Positions 42,252 through 51,493 of a stretch of DNA of 64,000 nt are shown in pieces. Position 1 is the stretch's first letter. Each line of letters begins with the position of its first letter. The stretch lies in assembly GCF_000264295.1 (NCBI RefSeq), contig NZ_AJXT01000043.1:62001-126000 (forward strand), in the 5' to 3' direction. The stretch comes from Rhodanobacter spathiphylli B39 (GTDB lineage Bacteria; Pseudomonadota; Gammaproteobacteria; Xanthomonadales; Rhodanobacteraceae). The translations under genes and the position numbers were made by a program. Under the pieces are notes generated by a model that was not told the DNA's origin, searched no databases, and saw only the letters and a program-made list of their open reading frames with translations.

Positions 42252-42737
42252 TGCGTTCTCCTCGGTTTGGGCGGTTCAGTGAGTCACTGTCATTCGACCG
42301 ACCCGGAATCCCCGACGCCGGCCGCTTCCCCGGCATGCCGCTGGCACGACCGGAAAATCTGCATCCGCCACTCGCCGAAGGCACTGCCAGCTTCGGCAGA
42401 GGATTTCCTGCACCGCTGGATCACGGCGGGAAAACTGCCCTAGCGAAGGCAGGCCAGAGGCCTACGATGCCGCAATCCTGCGGGACTTGTACTTTCGACC
42501 GTCGCGCCATGCGACTGAACCGGTCGTGAGACGCGCACACGACAGCGTCGGCAGCCGCGGCGCGGCACCGCGAAAAGCGGATGACAGCGTGGATCGGAAG
42601 ATCGCCGATGGGCGCAGCATCGCGCTCCGGAATGACCGGGGACCGGCACCGCGGGCGCAGGCAGACCAGGCCAGCCCATCATCAGGCGGTGACAGGCACC
42701 AGGGAACGCGAAAGAGTCGAATGGAAGACGCCGGCGC
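42252..42737. other. 486-bp gene-free stretch
   Basis: No convincing coding frame; the overlapping short frames read Arg/His-rich. The left end holds the leader and a 13-bp palindrome of the haem-oxygenase-fold gene. The middle, around 42480-42640, is G/C/A-rich spacer in which I see nothing else. Confidence 0.5.
42277..42289. promoter_or_regulatory. Palindrome CAGTGAGTCACTG before the haem-oxygenase-fold gene
   Basis: Two 6-bp arms (CAGTGA/TCACTG) around one central base, 26 bp upstream of the start codon of the downstream minus-strand gene. It is a candidate operator only. Confidence 0.35.
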
Positions 42738-43502
42738 TCAGGGCACGCGCATCTCTGCCTCGACCTGGGCGATGAAATGGCTCATCCGGATGGAGGCCGT
42801 GCTGGTCAGGAAGATGCCTTCGTAATACGCCAGCAACACGTCCAGCCGCTCCTGGTTCAATTCACTGGAGGCCCGGTACTCGGGCCCGGGCGGGCGGGTG
42901 ATCGTCTCCACCATGTCGCCGAGCAACTCGCGCATGTCCTCGCGGAACAGATCCAGCCCCTCCGCCCAGCCTGTGTCCGGCTGGTTCAGCACCAGGCTGG
43001 CCGCCCGGACAAACGCCTGTCGGCCCGCGATCTCGTCGACGATGCTGTCGATGTTGTTGACGCTGCGGGGCAGCGAGACGCAGTCGGCAAACTCCAGCAC
43101 CAGATGCCGGCGCAAGCCCTTGTTGCCCGTGATCATCGTCGGCAGCTTGCCATCGAGCTGCAGATGGCATGGGCAGGTGTGACAGGCATTGTCCACACCG
43201 CCGCTGCGGTCCACGTAGGCCTGCCACACCGCGCCCTTGCTTTCGACCAGCACCGGGACACTCAGCCGCTCGGTCTTCCTGACGATCTCGAACAAGGCGA
43301 GGATGCGCGCCACCGAGTGATAGCGGCGCTCGCCGTAATTCCTGAGCTTCTCTTCCATCGACCGCGAAGGCTGGCGTCGGGTGTGGTTGCCGCCCGAATC
43401 GATATGGATGCGGCTCTTGCCGACCCGGGTGCGCGAGGCAATCGTGTTCAGGCGGCTGCGAAAGAAGCTCGCGCTCTGCCGGTAATCGCTGGAATTGGGC
43501 AT
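42738..43502 (-). CDS. Unknown protein with CxxCxC cluster
   Basis: A 254-residue protein that I do not recognise. The N-terminal 60 residues are basic (SRLNTIASRTRVGKSRIHID). Then comes an Arg-rich helix, strands with VPVLVESKGAVWQAYVD, and the Cys cluster DNACHTCPCHLQLDG (Cys107, Cys110 and Cys112), which could bind a metal. The C-terminal half is helical and ends AEMRVP. Base usage looks like the genome. GAGGAT precedes the ATG at 43502; a further ATG at 43541 is possible. The neighbours are unrelated. Confidence 0.72.
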   Translation of the reverse strand: MPNSSDYRQSASFFRSRLNTIASRTRVGKSRIHIDSGGNHTRRQPSRSMEEKLRNYGERRYHSVARILALFEIVRKTERLSVPVLVESKGAVWQAYVDRSGGVDNACHTCPCHLQLDGKLPTMITGNKGLRRHLVLEFADCVSLPRSVNNIDSIVDEIAGRQAFVRAASLVLNQPDTGWAEGLDLFREDMRELLGDMVETITRPPGPEYRASSELNQERLDVLLAYYEGIFLTSTASIRMSHFIAQVEAEMRVP

Positions 43503-43826
43503 GTTCGTATCCTCGGCCGGAAGAACGTGGCGACATCGCATCGAAACGAACGCCGCCACGATCAGGCGGACTATAACCACGACGCAAGGCGCCGGAACGT
43601 CCATTTGCAGGGCGGGCGCAAGGCCTGGGCGAAATGCAGCCGTACCCTGCGCCGGCGCCGGCCTCGCGCCTACATGATGGTCTGGACAAACCCCACAGTC
43701 GCCCGCGGCCGCTGTCCGGACCGACCGGGCGCCCAACGGTGATGGCTGCCTCGGCGATGGCCAGCGGCATCTGCTCGGCAAGGCTGTGCCGCCGGAACGG
43801 GGCGCGGCTGACGCGCCCCGCCCTGA
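43503..43826. other. 324-bp intergenic stretch
   Basis: Holds the leader of the CxxCxC gene at the left and a terminator hairpin (43799-43819) at the right. The short frames inside have no recognisable product. Confidence 0.5.
43799..43819 (-). terminator. Hairpin after the OmpA-type lipoprotein gene
   Basis: GGGGCGCG and CGCGCCCC form a perfect 8-bp stem with a 5-nt loop, 8 bp after the stop codon. It is GC-only with no U-run, so efficiency is uncertain. Confidence 0.65.
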
Positions 43827-44405
43827 TCAACCGGCGTAATCGACCACCAGGGCCACGCGGCGGTTGCTTGTGCCCGCGTCGCGCGATGCACCCTTTTCCA
43901 CCTGGCGGTTGCCCGCCTCGCCATAACTGACCGCGCGCACCTGGCTGGCGGCCATGCCTTCACTGGAAACCAGATAGTCACGCACGGCGTCCGCGCGCTT
44001 CTGGCCCAGCCGCTGGTTGTAGGCCCGCGAACCGGCCGGATCGGTGAAGCCTTCCACCGTCACCACCGCGCCGGAGTGGTGTGCCTGCATCACCTGGGCG
44101 AAGTCTTTCAGCATGGCCTTGTCCTGTTCGTTCAAGTCGGCCTTGTTGAAATCGAAATGGGCCACCGTGTCCACGCGCAGGCGCCCCTGCATTTCCGTCA
44201 GGGTGGCATCGTATTTGGAGAAGCGCTGCTGCATGTCGGCGGTCAGCGCGTCCAGTTGCTGCTGCATGCGGGCGTCGGTGTCTTGCAGCTTGCTGATGGC
44301 GGCATCGAAGTCGGTGCGCTTGACGTAGCCGCTGCAGCCGGCAAGGGATGTGACTGCCGCCAGGGCAAGAGCGAGACAGGCGCCTCGGGAAGATCGATTC
44401 AACAT
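43827..44405 (-). CDS. OmpA-family peptidoglycan-binding lipoprotein
   Basis: A 192-residue lipoprotein with lipobox LAGC (Cys24). After the anchor comes a short coiled coil (FDAAISKLQDTDARMQQQLDAL, about 32-60). The OmpA-C domain follows at about 78-190: VDTVAHFDFNKADLNEQDKAML, VTVEGFTDPAGSRAYNQRLGQKRADAV and TSNRRVALVVDY, with the peptidoglycan-contacting Asp and Arg kept. It should tether the outer membrane to the wall. AGGAGA precedes the ATG at 44405. It diverges from the acylase gene over 313 bp. Confidence 0.9.
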   Translation of the reverse strand: MLNRSSRGACLALALAAVTSLAGCSGYVKRTDFDAAISKLQDTDARMQQQLDALTADMQQRFSKYDATLTEMQGRLRVDTVAHFDFNKADLNEQDKAMLKDFAQVMQAHHSGAVVTVEGFTDPAGSRAYNQRLGQKRADAVRDYLVSSEGMAASQVRAVSYGEAGNRQVEKGASRDAGTSNRRVALVVDYAG

Positions 44406-44718
44406 GGGGAGTTCTCCTCTTCATATCGGAATGCTGCGGCGGTGATGCGCGAAGCCCCGCCACAACCTGTCCGATGCTGCCGCAGCAAAGCTGCACAGTC
44501 TGCGAACCCGGCGGCGAATTCCGGTCGCGCGAATTAATGCCGAGTTCAGTTGCAGGGCGATCGGCAGCGGGGGCTGGCCAGCTTTGCGAGCGCGGCGATC
44601 CGACCATGTGCATTCCCCGGAGCCGGCGACGCCGTGGCACCGGGCTTTGCACGGACAGCCCGGTAGTGGTCAACTCCACGTGGTACGGCAGCGCCAACGA
44701 ACCGGGGATAACGAGCAG
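44406..44718. other. 313-bp divergent intergenic region
   Basis: Separates the OmpA-type lipoprotein (minus) from the acylase (plus). Both promoters must lie here, but no clear box pair can be named. Open frames through it are Arg-rich and lack coding signs. Confidence 0.5.
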
Positions 44719-46947
44719 ATGCATGCAATCATCTTGAACAAGGTGCGCCGATCGGCGCCATCCGCCCTGCTGCCGCGATGCCTGCTGGCAGCCACGTTGA
44801 TGCTGACGGCCCTGCTGGCCACCGCCCGCAGCACACCGCCCTCGCTGGCCGACTGGCAACACCAGGCACAGGCGATCACGATCACCCGCGACGACTGGGG
44901 CATCGCCCACGTGCATGGCCGCACCGATGCCGACGCGGTCTTCGGCATGGCCTACGCCCAGGCCGAGGACGACTTCAACCGGGTCGAGACGAATTACCTG
45001 AACTCGCTGGGCTGGCTCGCCGAAGCCGAGGGCGAGTCGGCGATCTGGAGCGACCTGCGCCAGCAGTTGTTCATCGATCCCGTCGAACTCAAGGCGCAGT
45101 ACGCGAAGAGTCCGGCCTGGCTGCAGGCCCTGATGGACAGCTGGGCGGATGGCCTCAACTACTACCTGGCCACCCATCCCGAGGTGCATCCGCGGGTGAT
45201 CCGGCAGTTCGAGCCGTGGATGGCGCTGAGCTTCAGCGAAGGCAGCATCGGCGGCGACATCGAGCGCGTCTCGCTCGACCGGCTCGCCGCGTTCTACGGC
45301 AAGGCCGGAACGAAACTGGCCAGCGTGCAGACGCCGTCGAGCTGGGTCGAGCCGACCGGCTCGAACGGCTTCGCGATCGCGCCCAAGCTCACCGTGGACG
45401 GCCACGCGCTGTTGTGGATCAACCCGCACACCTCGTTCTTCTTCCGCTCCGAACTGCAGATGTCCAGCGACGAAGGGCTGGACGCCTACGGCGCGGTGAC
45501 GTGGGGGCAGTTCTTCATCTACCAGGGTTTCAATCCGCACATCGGCTGGATGCACACCTCCACCGGCGCCGACGTGGTCGACGAATTCGCCGAGACCATC
45601 GTGCACAAGGGCGACCAGCTGTTCTATCGCTACGGCAAGGAACTGCGTCCGGTCACCGCGCGCACGATCAGGCTGCGCTATCGGGCGAAGGACGGCTCGC
45701 TGGCCAGCCGCAGCTTCACCGCCCGCTTCACCCACCACGGCCCGATCGTGCGCGCAGCCGACGGCAAGTGGATCGCCATCGCGCTGATGAACAAGCCGAT
45801 GGAGGCGCTCGAACAGAGCTGGCTGCGCACCAAGGCCAGCGACTACGCCAGCTACCGCAAGGTGGCCGAGCTCAAGGCGAACTCCTCGAACAACACGATC
45901 TTCGCCGACGACAAGGGCGAGATCGCGTACATGCATCCACAATTCATCCCCAGGCGCGACAACCGCTTCGACTACACCCAGCCGGTCGACGGCAGCGACC
46001 CGGCCACCGACTGGCAGGGCCTGCACACGCTGGACGAGGCGCCGCACCTACTCGATCCGCCGAACGGCTGGATCATGAACACCAACAACTGGCCCTACTC
46101 CGCCGCGGGCAAGTTCAGCCCGCAGCAGAAGGACTACCCGCGCTACATGGATACCTTCGGCGAGAACCCGCGCGGCATCCACGCCACCCGCGTGCTCGAT
46201 CGGGTACGCGACTTCAGCAAGGCCTCGCTGATCACTGCCGCGTTCGACTCCTATCTGCCCGCCTTCGCGCAACTGATCCCGGTGCTGGTGTCCGACTACG
46301 ACAGGCTGCCCGACAACGATCCGCTGAAGCCCCGCCTGGCTGGCCAGATTGCCCTGCTGCGGGGCTGGGATTATCGCTGGGGCATCGCCTCGATGCCGAC
46401 CTCGCTGGCGGTGTTCTGGGGCGACACGCTGTGGGATCGCGTGCATGCCCAGGCCGAGTCGGAAGACCAGTCGGTGTATGACTTCATGGCCGGCGACGCG
46501 GGCCCGAAGGCGCGCCTCGACGCGCTGGTAGCCGCCTCCAACCGGCTGGAGCACGACTTCGGCAGCTGGGGCGTGCCGTGGGGCGAGATCAACCGCTTCC
46601 AGCGCAACGACGGCGCCATCGTGCAGAGCTTCGACGACGGCAAGCCGAGCATCCCGGTGCCGTTCGTCTCCTCGCGCTGGGGTTCGCTGGCCTCGTTCGG
46701 CGCGCATCGCTGGCCCGGCACCAAGCGTTACTACGGCACCAGCGGCAACAGTTTCGTGGCCGTGGTCGAATTCGGCCCGAAGGTCAGCGCGCGCGCGATC
46801 ACCGCTGGCGGCGAAAGCGGCCATCCCGGTTCGAAACATTTCAACGACGAAGCCGAGCGCTACACCACAGGCAATCTGCGCACCGTGTACTTCTGGCCCG
46901 AACAATTACAGGGGCATACCGAACGGGTTTACCACCCGGGCGAGTGA
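44719..46947 (+). CDS. Penicillin-acylase-family Ntn hydrolase (acyl-homoserine-lactone/aculeacin acylase-like)
   Basis: A 742-residue precursor. A signal/anchor (LLPRCLLAATLMLTALLATA) is followed by the alpha chain with RDDWGIAHVHGRTDADAVFGMAYAQAEDDF. The autocatalytic cut is expected before Ser215 in EPTGSNGFAIAPK, where Ser becomes the N-terminal nucleophile of the beta chain. Later marks are HTSTGADVVDEFAE, THHGPIV and MNTNNWP. The family hydrolyses N-acyl bonds of penicillins, cyclic lipopeptides or acyl-homoserine lactones in the periplasm; the substrate is unknown. I chose ATG 44719 for the signal peptide. It ends 12 bp from the convergent VIT-like gene. Confidence 0.9.
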   Translation: MHAIILNKVRRSAPSALLPRCLLAATLMLTALLATARSTPPSLADWQHQAQAITITRDDWGIAHVHGRTDADAVFGMAYAQAEDDFNRVETNYLNSLGWLAEAEGESAIWSDLRQQLFIDPVELKAQYAKSPAWLQALMDSWADGLNYYLATHPEVHPRVIRQFEPWMALSFSEGSIGGDIERVSLDRLAAFYGKAGTKLASVQTPSSWVEPTGSNGFAIAPKLTVDGHALLWINPHTSFFFRSELQMSSDEGLDAYGAVTWGQFFIYQGFNPHIGWMHTSTGADVVDEFAETIVHKGDQLFYRYGKELRPVTARTIRLRYRAKDGSLASRSFTARFTHHGPIVRAADGKWIAIALMNKPMEALEQSWLRTKASDYASYRKVAELKANSSNNTIFADDKGEIAYMHPQFIPRRDNRFDYTQPVDGSDPATDWQGLHTLDEAPHLLDPPNGWIMNTNNWPYSAAGKFSPQQKDYPRYMDTFGENPRGIHATRVLDRVRDFSKASLITAAFDSYLPAFAQLIPVLVSDYDRLPDNDPLKPRLAGQIALLRGWDYRWGIASMPTSLAVFWGDTLWDRVHAQAESEDQSVYDFMAGDAGPKARLDALVAASNRLEHDFGSWGVPWGEINRFQRNDGAIVQSFDDGKPSIPVPFVSSRWGSLASFGAHRWPGTKRYYGTSGNSFVAVVEFGPKVSARAITAGGESGHPGSKHFNDEAERYTTGNLRTVYFWPEQLQGHTERVYHPGE

Positions 46948-46959
46948 GACCGCCGGATA

Positions 46960-47655
46960 TCAGCCGCTTACGCCAAACAGCATGCCGACGCCGGTGGTGA
47001 TCGCCATCGCCAAGGCGCCCCAGAACGTGATGCGAAGGGCACCGACACCCATCTTCGCGCCGCCGGCCCATGCTGCCAGCGCGCCGAGCGCGGCGAGCAG
47101 CACCAGCGAGGTGACGAACACCATCGGCAGCAGCATGCTGGTTGGCGACAACGCCACCACCAGCAACGGCAAGGCCGAGCCCACCGCAAAACTCAGCGCC
47201 GAGGCTCCGGCCGCTTGCAGCGGTCGTGCCCGGAATGCTTCGGTGATGCCGAGCTCGTCTCGCGCGTGGGCATCGAGTGCGTTGTGCGCCATCAGCTGGT
47301 CGGCCACCTGCGTGGCCAGCGCCTGATCAAGTCCGCGATCCATGTAGATCGCCGCCAGCTCCTTGTGTTCAGCCTCGACATCGGTCTGCAATTCGTGGTG
47401 TTCGCGCTCGAGTTCGGCGCGTTCACTGTCAGCCTGTGAATGCACCGACACATACTCGCCGGCGGCCATCGACATCGCGCCCGCCACCAGCCCGGCGACA
47501 CCGGCAACCAGCACGTTCTGCCCGCTGGCTTGGGCCGCCGCCACTCCCAGCACCAGGCTGGCCGTGGAAACGATGCCGTCGTTTGCGCCCAGTACGGAGG
47601 CGCGCAACCAGCCCATCCGGCCAGTGCGATGTCGTTCGTAGTGACGTCGATGCAT
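46960..47655 (-). CDS. VIT1/CCC1-family iron/manganese transporter
   Basis: A 231-residue membrane protein. It begins HRTGRMGWLRASVLGANDGIVSTASLVLGV, the signature first helix of vacuolar-iron-transporter-like proteins. A cytoplasmic Glu/His-rich stretch (SERAELEREHHELQTDVEAEHKELAAIY) is the metal-collecting region between helices 2 and 3. Three hydrophobic helices follow near the C-terminus. It probably moves Fe2+ or Mn2+ out of the cytoplasm. I chose ATG 47655; a TTG at 47694 would add 13 residues. Confidence 0.9.
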   Translation of the reverse strand: MHRRHYERHRTGRMGWLRASVLGANDGIVSTASLVLGVAAAQASGQNVLVAGVAGLVAGAMSMAAGEYVSVHSQADSERAELEREHHELQTDVEAEHKELAAIYMDRGLDQALATQVADQLMAHNALDAHARDELGITEAFRARPLQAAGASALSFAVGSALPLLVVALSPTSMLLPMVFVTSLVLLAALGALAAWAGGAKMGVGALRITFWGALAMAITTGVGMLFGVSG

Positions 47656-47716
47656 GCGGGCGTTCTCTGCAAGGGTCAGGACATCGGAATGCAACCAGGA
47701 CGACGGGGTGCCCGGT

Positions 47717-48259
47717 TCAGAGCATCCGCTTCAGCGTGCTGTCGCGTCGACCGAAGTGGTGCCACAGCGCGGCCAGGATGTGCAGTCCGATCACGTAGTA
47801 AAAGATCGTGCCGATGGTGCCGTGGATATCTTCCAGCTGATGCGACAACACCCGGTTCGGCAAATCGACAAACGAAGGCAGCAGGGTCAACCCGAACAGG
47901 GTCACCGGCTTGCCGCCGATCTGCAACGTGATGATGCCGAGGATCGGCTGGATCAGCAGGAACAGGTACAGCGACACATGCGTGACCTTGCCCAGCAGCT
48001 CGGTCCAGCGCGGCGGTGGCGGCAGGATCGACGGACGTCCGTGGCGCAGGCGCAGCAGCAAACGGGGCAGAACCAGCAACAGAACCGCCAATCCGGCGGT
48101 GTAGTGGGCGGCCAAGATGTTGCCGCGAGCGGCACTGCCTTTCGGGAATTGCCCGAACAGATTGATGCAGACGTAAGCCAGCAGCACCAGCACGAATACC
48201 GTCCAGTGCATTCGACGGACAGCGGCCGCATAGCGCGGCGGGGATTCGATCAGGGGCAT
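47717..48259 (-). CDS. Cytochrome b561 (CybB-like)
   Basis: A 180-residue four-helix membrane protein. Candidate haem ligands are His18 (RRMHWTVFVLVLLAY), His52 (LAAHYTAGLAVLLLV), His145 (EDIHGTIGTIFYYVIG) and His159 (GLHILAALWHH). The family moves electrons from quinol, or superoxide to quinone. The helices run at about 17-36, 50-70, 93-113 and 143-165. AGGAG precedes ATG 48259. The next gene upstream is the beta-lactamase, also on the minus strand, separated by about 220 bp with nothing visible. Confidence 0.88.
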   Translation of the reverse strand: MPLIESPPRYAAAVRRMHWTVFVLVLLAYVCINLFGQFPKGSAARGNILAAHYTAGLAVLLLVLPRLLLRLRHGRPSILPPPPRWTELLGKVTHVSLYLFLLIQPILGIITLQIGGKPVTLFGLTLLPSFVDLPNRVLSHQLEDIHGTIGTIFYYVIGLHILAALWHHFGRRDSTLKRML

Positions 48260-48480
48260 GGAACATCTCCTGCGGGGGAATCATCCGGAATCGACGACAG
48301 GACTCGGCTGGGGCACTGCCGGTCATGACCGGCATTTTGTCCTGCTTGGCCGGCCAGGGGCGGAATGCTTCTCGTCCCAATGATCCGCCAGAGCATGCCC
48401 GCAGTTACGCAGAACAACGACCCTCCGCGAACGGCATGCTGCACCGGATAGGCGCCCTGATCCCCGGCCGCCGCGAAAAG

Positions 48481-49392
48481 TCACTTGCCGCCAGTCGAAA
48501 CCCGGATCGACGCAGCGAGGCGGCCTACGGCAGCCAGCACGGCATGTCGTCCATCCTTGTCGGCAGCCGAGCCCGTGTAGTAGGCCGTCACCAGCAGTGG
48601 CTTGCGCTGCGGCGGCCAGATGATGGCGATGTCGTTGGTCTCCTGCTGGGCACCGCTGCCAGTCTTGTCGCCGATACGCCAGCCCGCCGGCAGGCCTGCG
48701 CGAAGCTGCTGCTTGCCCGTGGTGTTGCCGCACAGCCATTCGATCAGTTGCCCGCGCGATGCAGGGGAAAGTGCGTCACCCAGCAACAGCGCCTGCATAT
48801 CCGCCAGCATCGCAGCCGGCGTGGTGGTGTCGCGCAGGTCGCCCGGACGGGTCCGGTTGAGTTCGGGCTCGATCCGATCGAGCCGGGTCAGCGGATCGCC
48901 CAGCGTTCGCACGAACGCGGTCACCGCCGCGGGTCCGCCCAGACTGGTCAGCAGCAGGTTCGCGGCCGTGTTGTCGCTCACCGTGATCGCGGCCTGGCAC
49001 AGCTCGCCCACGGTCATGCCCTGGGCGCCCACATGACGGGAGGTTTCGGGCGCCCATTCCAGCAACACGTCCTTGCCGTAGGTGATGCGTCGGTCCAGTT
49101 GCTCGCTGCCCTGATCCACGCGCGCCAGCACCGCTGCTGCCGCCAGCAACTTGAACGTGCTGCACATCAGGAAGCGTTCGTCGGCACGGTGCCCGACATG
49201 TTGCCCGCTGCCCGTGTCGAGCATCGCCACGCCCAGCCGCCCGCCGTGCTGACGCTCCAGCGCCGCCAGATGTGCAGCAACTGCATCCACATCATGCGCA
49301 GCCGGCACGGCCGGCATTGCGAATGCCAAGCGATGCAATGGCAGCGCCGCTGCACCCAGCAAGATGCCCTGCAGCAAGCTTCGACGATTCAT
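48481..49392 (-). CDS. Class A beta-lactamase
   Basis: A 303-residue serine beta-lactamase. The active-site motifs are complete: Ser78-T-F-Lys81 (MCSTFK), Ser139-Asp-Asn141, Glu175-PEL-Asn179 and Lys243-Thr-Gly. Cys77 stands before the Ser, as in L2 and carbapenemase relatives, but the partner Cys of carbapenemases after KTG is absent (KTGSG). The N-terminus MNRRSLLQGILLGAAAL looks like a Tat signal, as in L2 of Stenotrophomonas. No ampR is adjacent. The protein would act in the periplasm, with cephalosporinase/penicillinase activity expected. CGAGGAGAAC precedes the ATG. Confidence 0.92.
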   Translation of the reverse strand: MNRRSLLQGILLGAAALPLHRLAFAMPAVPAAHDVDAVAAHLAALERQHGGRLGVAMLDTGSGQHVGHRADERFLMCSTFKLLAAAAVLARVDQGSEQLDRRITYGKDVLLEWAPETSRHVGAQGMTVGELCQAAITVSDNTAANLLLTSLGGPAAVTAFVRTLGDPLTRLDRIEPELNRTRPGDLRDTTTPAAMLADMQALLLGDALSPASRGQLIEWLCGNTTGKQQLRAGLPAGWRIGDKTGSGAQQETNDIAIIWPPQRKPLLVTAYYTGSAADKDGRHAVLAAVGRLAASIRVSTGGK

Positions 49393-49493
49393 CGGTTCTC
49401 CTCGTGGCGGGACGCCAGCCGTCCAGAACGCCTGAAGCTAGCCAACCAAACAGGCGAACGACGGTCTGCGAGAAGGCAAAATCATGGCAAGCC

Positions 49494-50198
49494 TCAGCTC
49501 CGCCCCGGAATCGTCAGGCCACGCTGCACGGCCGGCCGCGCCAGGCCGCGTTCGAGCCAGGCCGAGACATTACCGAAGCTGTCGAACGCCACCAGTTCGC
49601 GCGCCTCGTAGAAGGTCACCAGGTTGTTCACCCAGCCCAGCGTGGCGATGTCGGCGATGGTGTAGTCGTCGCCCATGATCCAGTCGCGTCCTTCCAGCCG
49701 CGCGTCGAGCACGCCGAGCAGCCGCTTCGATTCGTCGACGTAACGCTGCAGCGGGCGCTTGTCCTCGTAGCTCTTGCCGGCGAACTTGTTGAAGAAGCCG
49801 ACCTGGCCGAACATCGGTCCGATCGACGCCATCTGGAAGAACACCCACTGGATCGTCTCCCAGCGCCGCGCCGCATCGGCCGGGATGAACTGGCCGGTCT
49901 TGTCCGCCAGGTACAGCAGGATCGCGCCCGACTCGAACAGCGCCAGCGGTTCGCCGCCGGGGCCGTCCGGATCGATGATCGCGGGAATCTTGCCGTTCGG
50001 ATTCAGCGCGAGGAATTCCGCCGTGTGGCTCTCGTTGTTGATGATGTCGACCAGGTGCGGCTCGTACGGCAAGCCGGTTTCCTCCAGCATGATCGACGCC
50101 TTGACTCCGTTCGGCGTGTTGAGCGAATACAGCTGGATGCGCTCGGGATGGGCGGCCGGCCACCGCGCCGTCACCGGAAAGTCGACAAGCTTGCTCAC
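49494..50198 (-). CDS. Glutathione S-transferase family protein (YfcG/Ure2-like)
   Basis: A 234-residue cytosolic GST. The thioredoxin-like N-domain (about 15-100) reads IQLYSLNTPNGVKASIMLEETGLPYE and LNPNGKIPAIIDPDG with FESGAILLYLADK; the SLNTPNG loop with Asn-Gly is that of the nucleophilic (YfcG/YghU, Ure2-like) group that binds glutathione disulfide. The helical C-domain has GDDYTIADIATLGWV. The start is GTG 50198, set by AGGAG 6 bp before it; the preceding ATG does not fit as well. The substrate is unknown. Confidence 0.88.
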   Translation of the reverse strand: MSKLVDFPVTARWPAAHPERIQLYSLNTPNGVKASIMLEETGLPYEPHLVDIINNESHTAEFLALNPNGKIPAIIDPDGPGGEPLALFESGAILLYLADKTGQFIPADAARRWETIQWVFFQMASIGPMFGQVGFFNKFAGKSYEDKRPLQRYVDESKRLLGVLDARLEGRDWIMGDDYTIADIATLGWVNNLVTFYEARELVAFDSFGNVSAWLERGLARPAVQRGLTIPGRS

Positions 50199-50292
50199 GT
50201 GACACTCCTGCATGCTGGGGGAACGCATCAACGTGGGTACGTCGGGCGAATGCTTCAAGCCGCGCAAAGGCTTCGCCCGACACTGCCCTGTG

Positions 50293-51426
50293 TTATCCGG
50301 GTGACTTCCCGACGCGCCGCATGCAGCGCTGCCAGCGCTGGTCGACACGCCTGGCGAACCAGGCGGTGGTGAGCTTGCGGGTGATCTTCGGGCTCTTCAA
50401 GGTGATGCCCGGCAGCTGCGCGCGCGGCAGCGGCTGGTGTTCGATGCCCTCGGCCAGCGCATACACGCGGGCGTAGAGCTTGCTGTCCGCGAAGTCATCC
50501 TGCTCGCCCTGCGCCAGAGCCCGATGGATCGCCGAGTCGCTCATGTCCAACCGTGCGGACAGGGTCCGCACCGCCAGTTCCGTCGCCCCGGGGCGATCGC
50601 CGAAACCGGCATCCGGCGACAGCAGGTCACCGTCCAACGCCAGCGGGATGCCGGAGGCGACGCTCACTGCATGCTGGAACGCGGCGTTGCGGCTGGCGTA
50701 CCAGCCGGCGTTGAAATCGGCGAAGCGGTAGAGCGGCGCGGGATAGTCCGCCGGATATCCCAGCAGGTGCGTGATGCCGAAATACAGGCCGCCGCGCCGG
50801 CTGAACACCTCGTCGCGGATCGAGCCCTTGATCGGATACGGATAGTCCCGGGCATGCGCCTCGGCGAACGCGATGCTCACCTGCATCGGGCCGGCCGTAT
50901 GCACGGGATTGAGCTCGCCGAACAGCCGCCTGCCCAGCGGCACCATGGCGATGAAGTCCTGGAAGATCCCGCTCAATTGCTTCTCGGTGCGCGCCGCCGA
51001 CAGCCGCTCGCCGTAACGCCGGCCGTCGGGCGACTTCAGCCACAGCGCCGCATCCACCAGGAACCCGGGGACGTGCTTCGCCGCGGCGCGGCGGTCGATT
51101 TCCTGGCGCGCGATCCGGCCCAGTCCGGGCACCACCGGGTCCACCTTGAACCCCGACTCCTGTTCGGTCACCGCCAGCACCGCGCACAGGTTGGCCGTGC
51201 TCGGCGCGATCTGCCGGGTGGAAAACGCCGCCTGGATGTCGGTGGCCCAGCCGGCGCGATCGTCGGCACTGGCCGGGATCAGCCGCAGCAGTTCGCTGCG
51301 CACCTGCGCGGCGCTGCGCGCGTCCTGCACGGGCTGCGAGGCGCAGCCGACCAGCAGCAGTGCCAACAGCCAGGCCGGCACTCGCCACGGCGAGGAGAAC
51401 GCGGAGTCGATCGCGATGAGCTTCAT
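50293..51426 (-). CDS. DUF1615 (YaiW-like) lipoprotein
   Basis: A 377-residue lipoprotein with lipobox LLVGC near residue 28. The body matches by eye the DUF1615 family, to which E. coli YaiW, an outer-membrane lipoprotein, belongs (from memory). The block AVTEQESGFKVDPVVPGLGRIARQEI resembles the catalytic Glu-Ser of lytic transglycosylases, and NPVHTAGPMQVSIAFAE and YRFADFNAGWYASRNAAFQ resemble the rest of a lysozyme fold. A wall-cleaving role is thus possible, but is my inference. A small membrane protein gene lies 67 bp upstream on the same strand. Confidence 0.85.
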   Translation of the reverse strand: MKLIAIDSAFSSPWRVPAWLLALLLVGCASQPVQDARSAAQVRSELLRLIPASADDRAGWATDIQAAFSTRQIAPSTANLCAVLAVTEQESGFKVDPVVPGLGRIARQEIDRRAAAKHVPGFLVDAALWLKSPDGRRYGERLSAARTEKQLSGIFQDFIAMVPLGRRLFGELNPVHTAGPMQVSIAFAEAHARDYPYPIKGSIRDEVFSRRGGLYFGITHLLGYPADYPAPLYRFADFNAGWYASRNAAFQHAVSVASGIPLALDGDLLSPDAGFGDRPGATELAVRTLSARLDMSDSAIHRALAQGEQDDFADSKLYARVYALAEGIEHQPLPRAQLPGITLKSPKITRKLTTAWFARRVDQRWQRCMRRVGKSPG

Positions 51427-51493
51427 CCGGCCATGCTAACGCGCCGATGCCTCGCGTCGACCACCGTCCTGGCGTCGCTCACTGGCTTCCGGT

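Noticed and set aside
43978..46047. 689-residue frame on the minus strand
   Set aside because: Antisense to the acylase and out of frame with the OmpA-type gene; no signal or domain.
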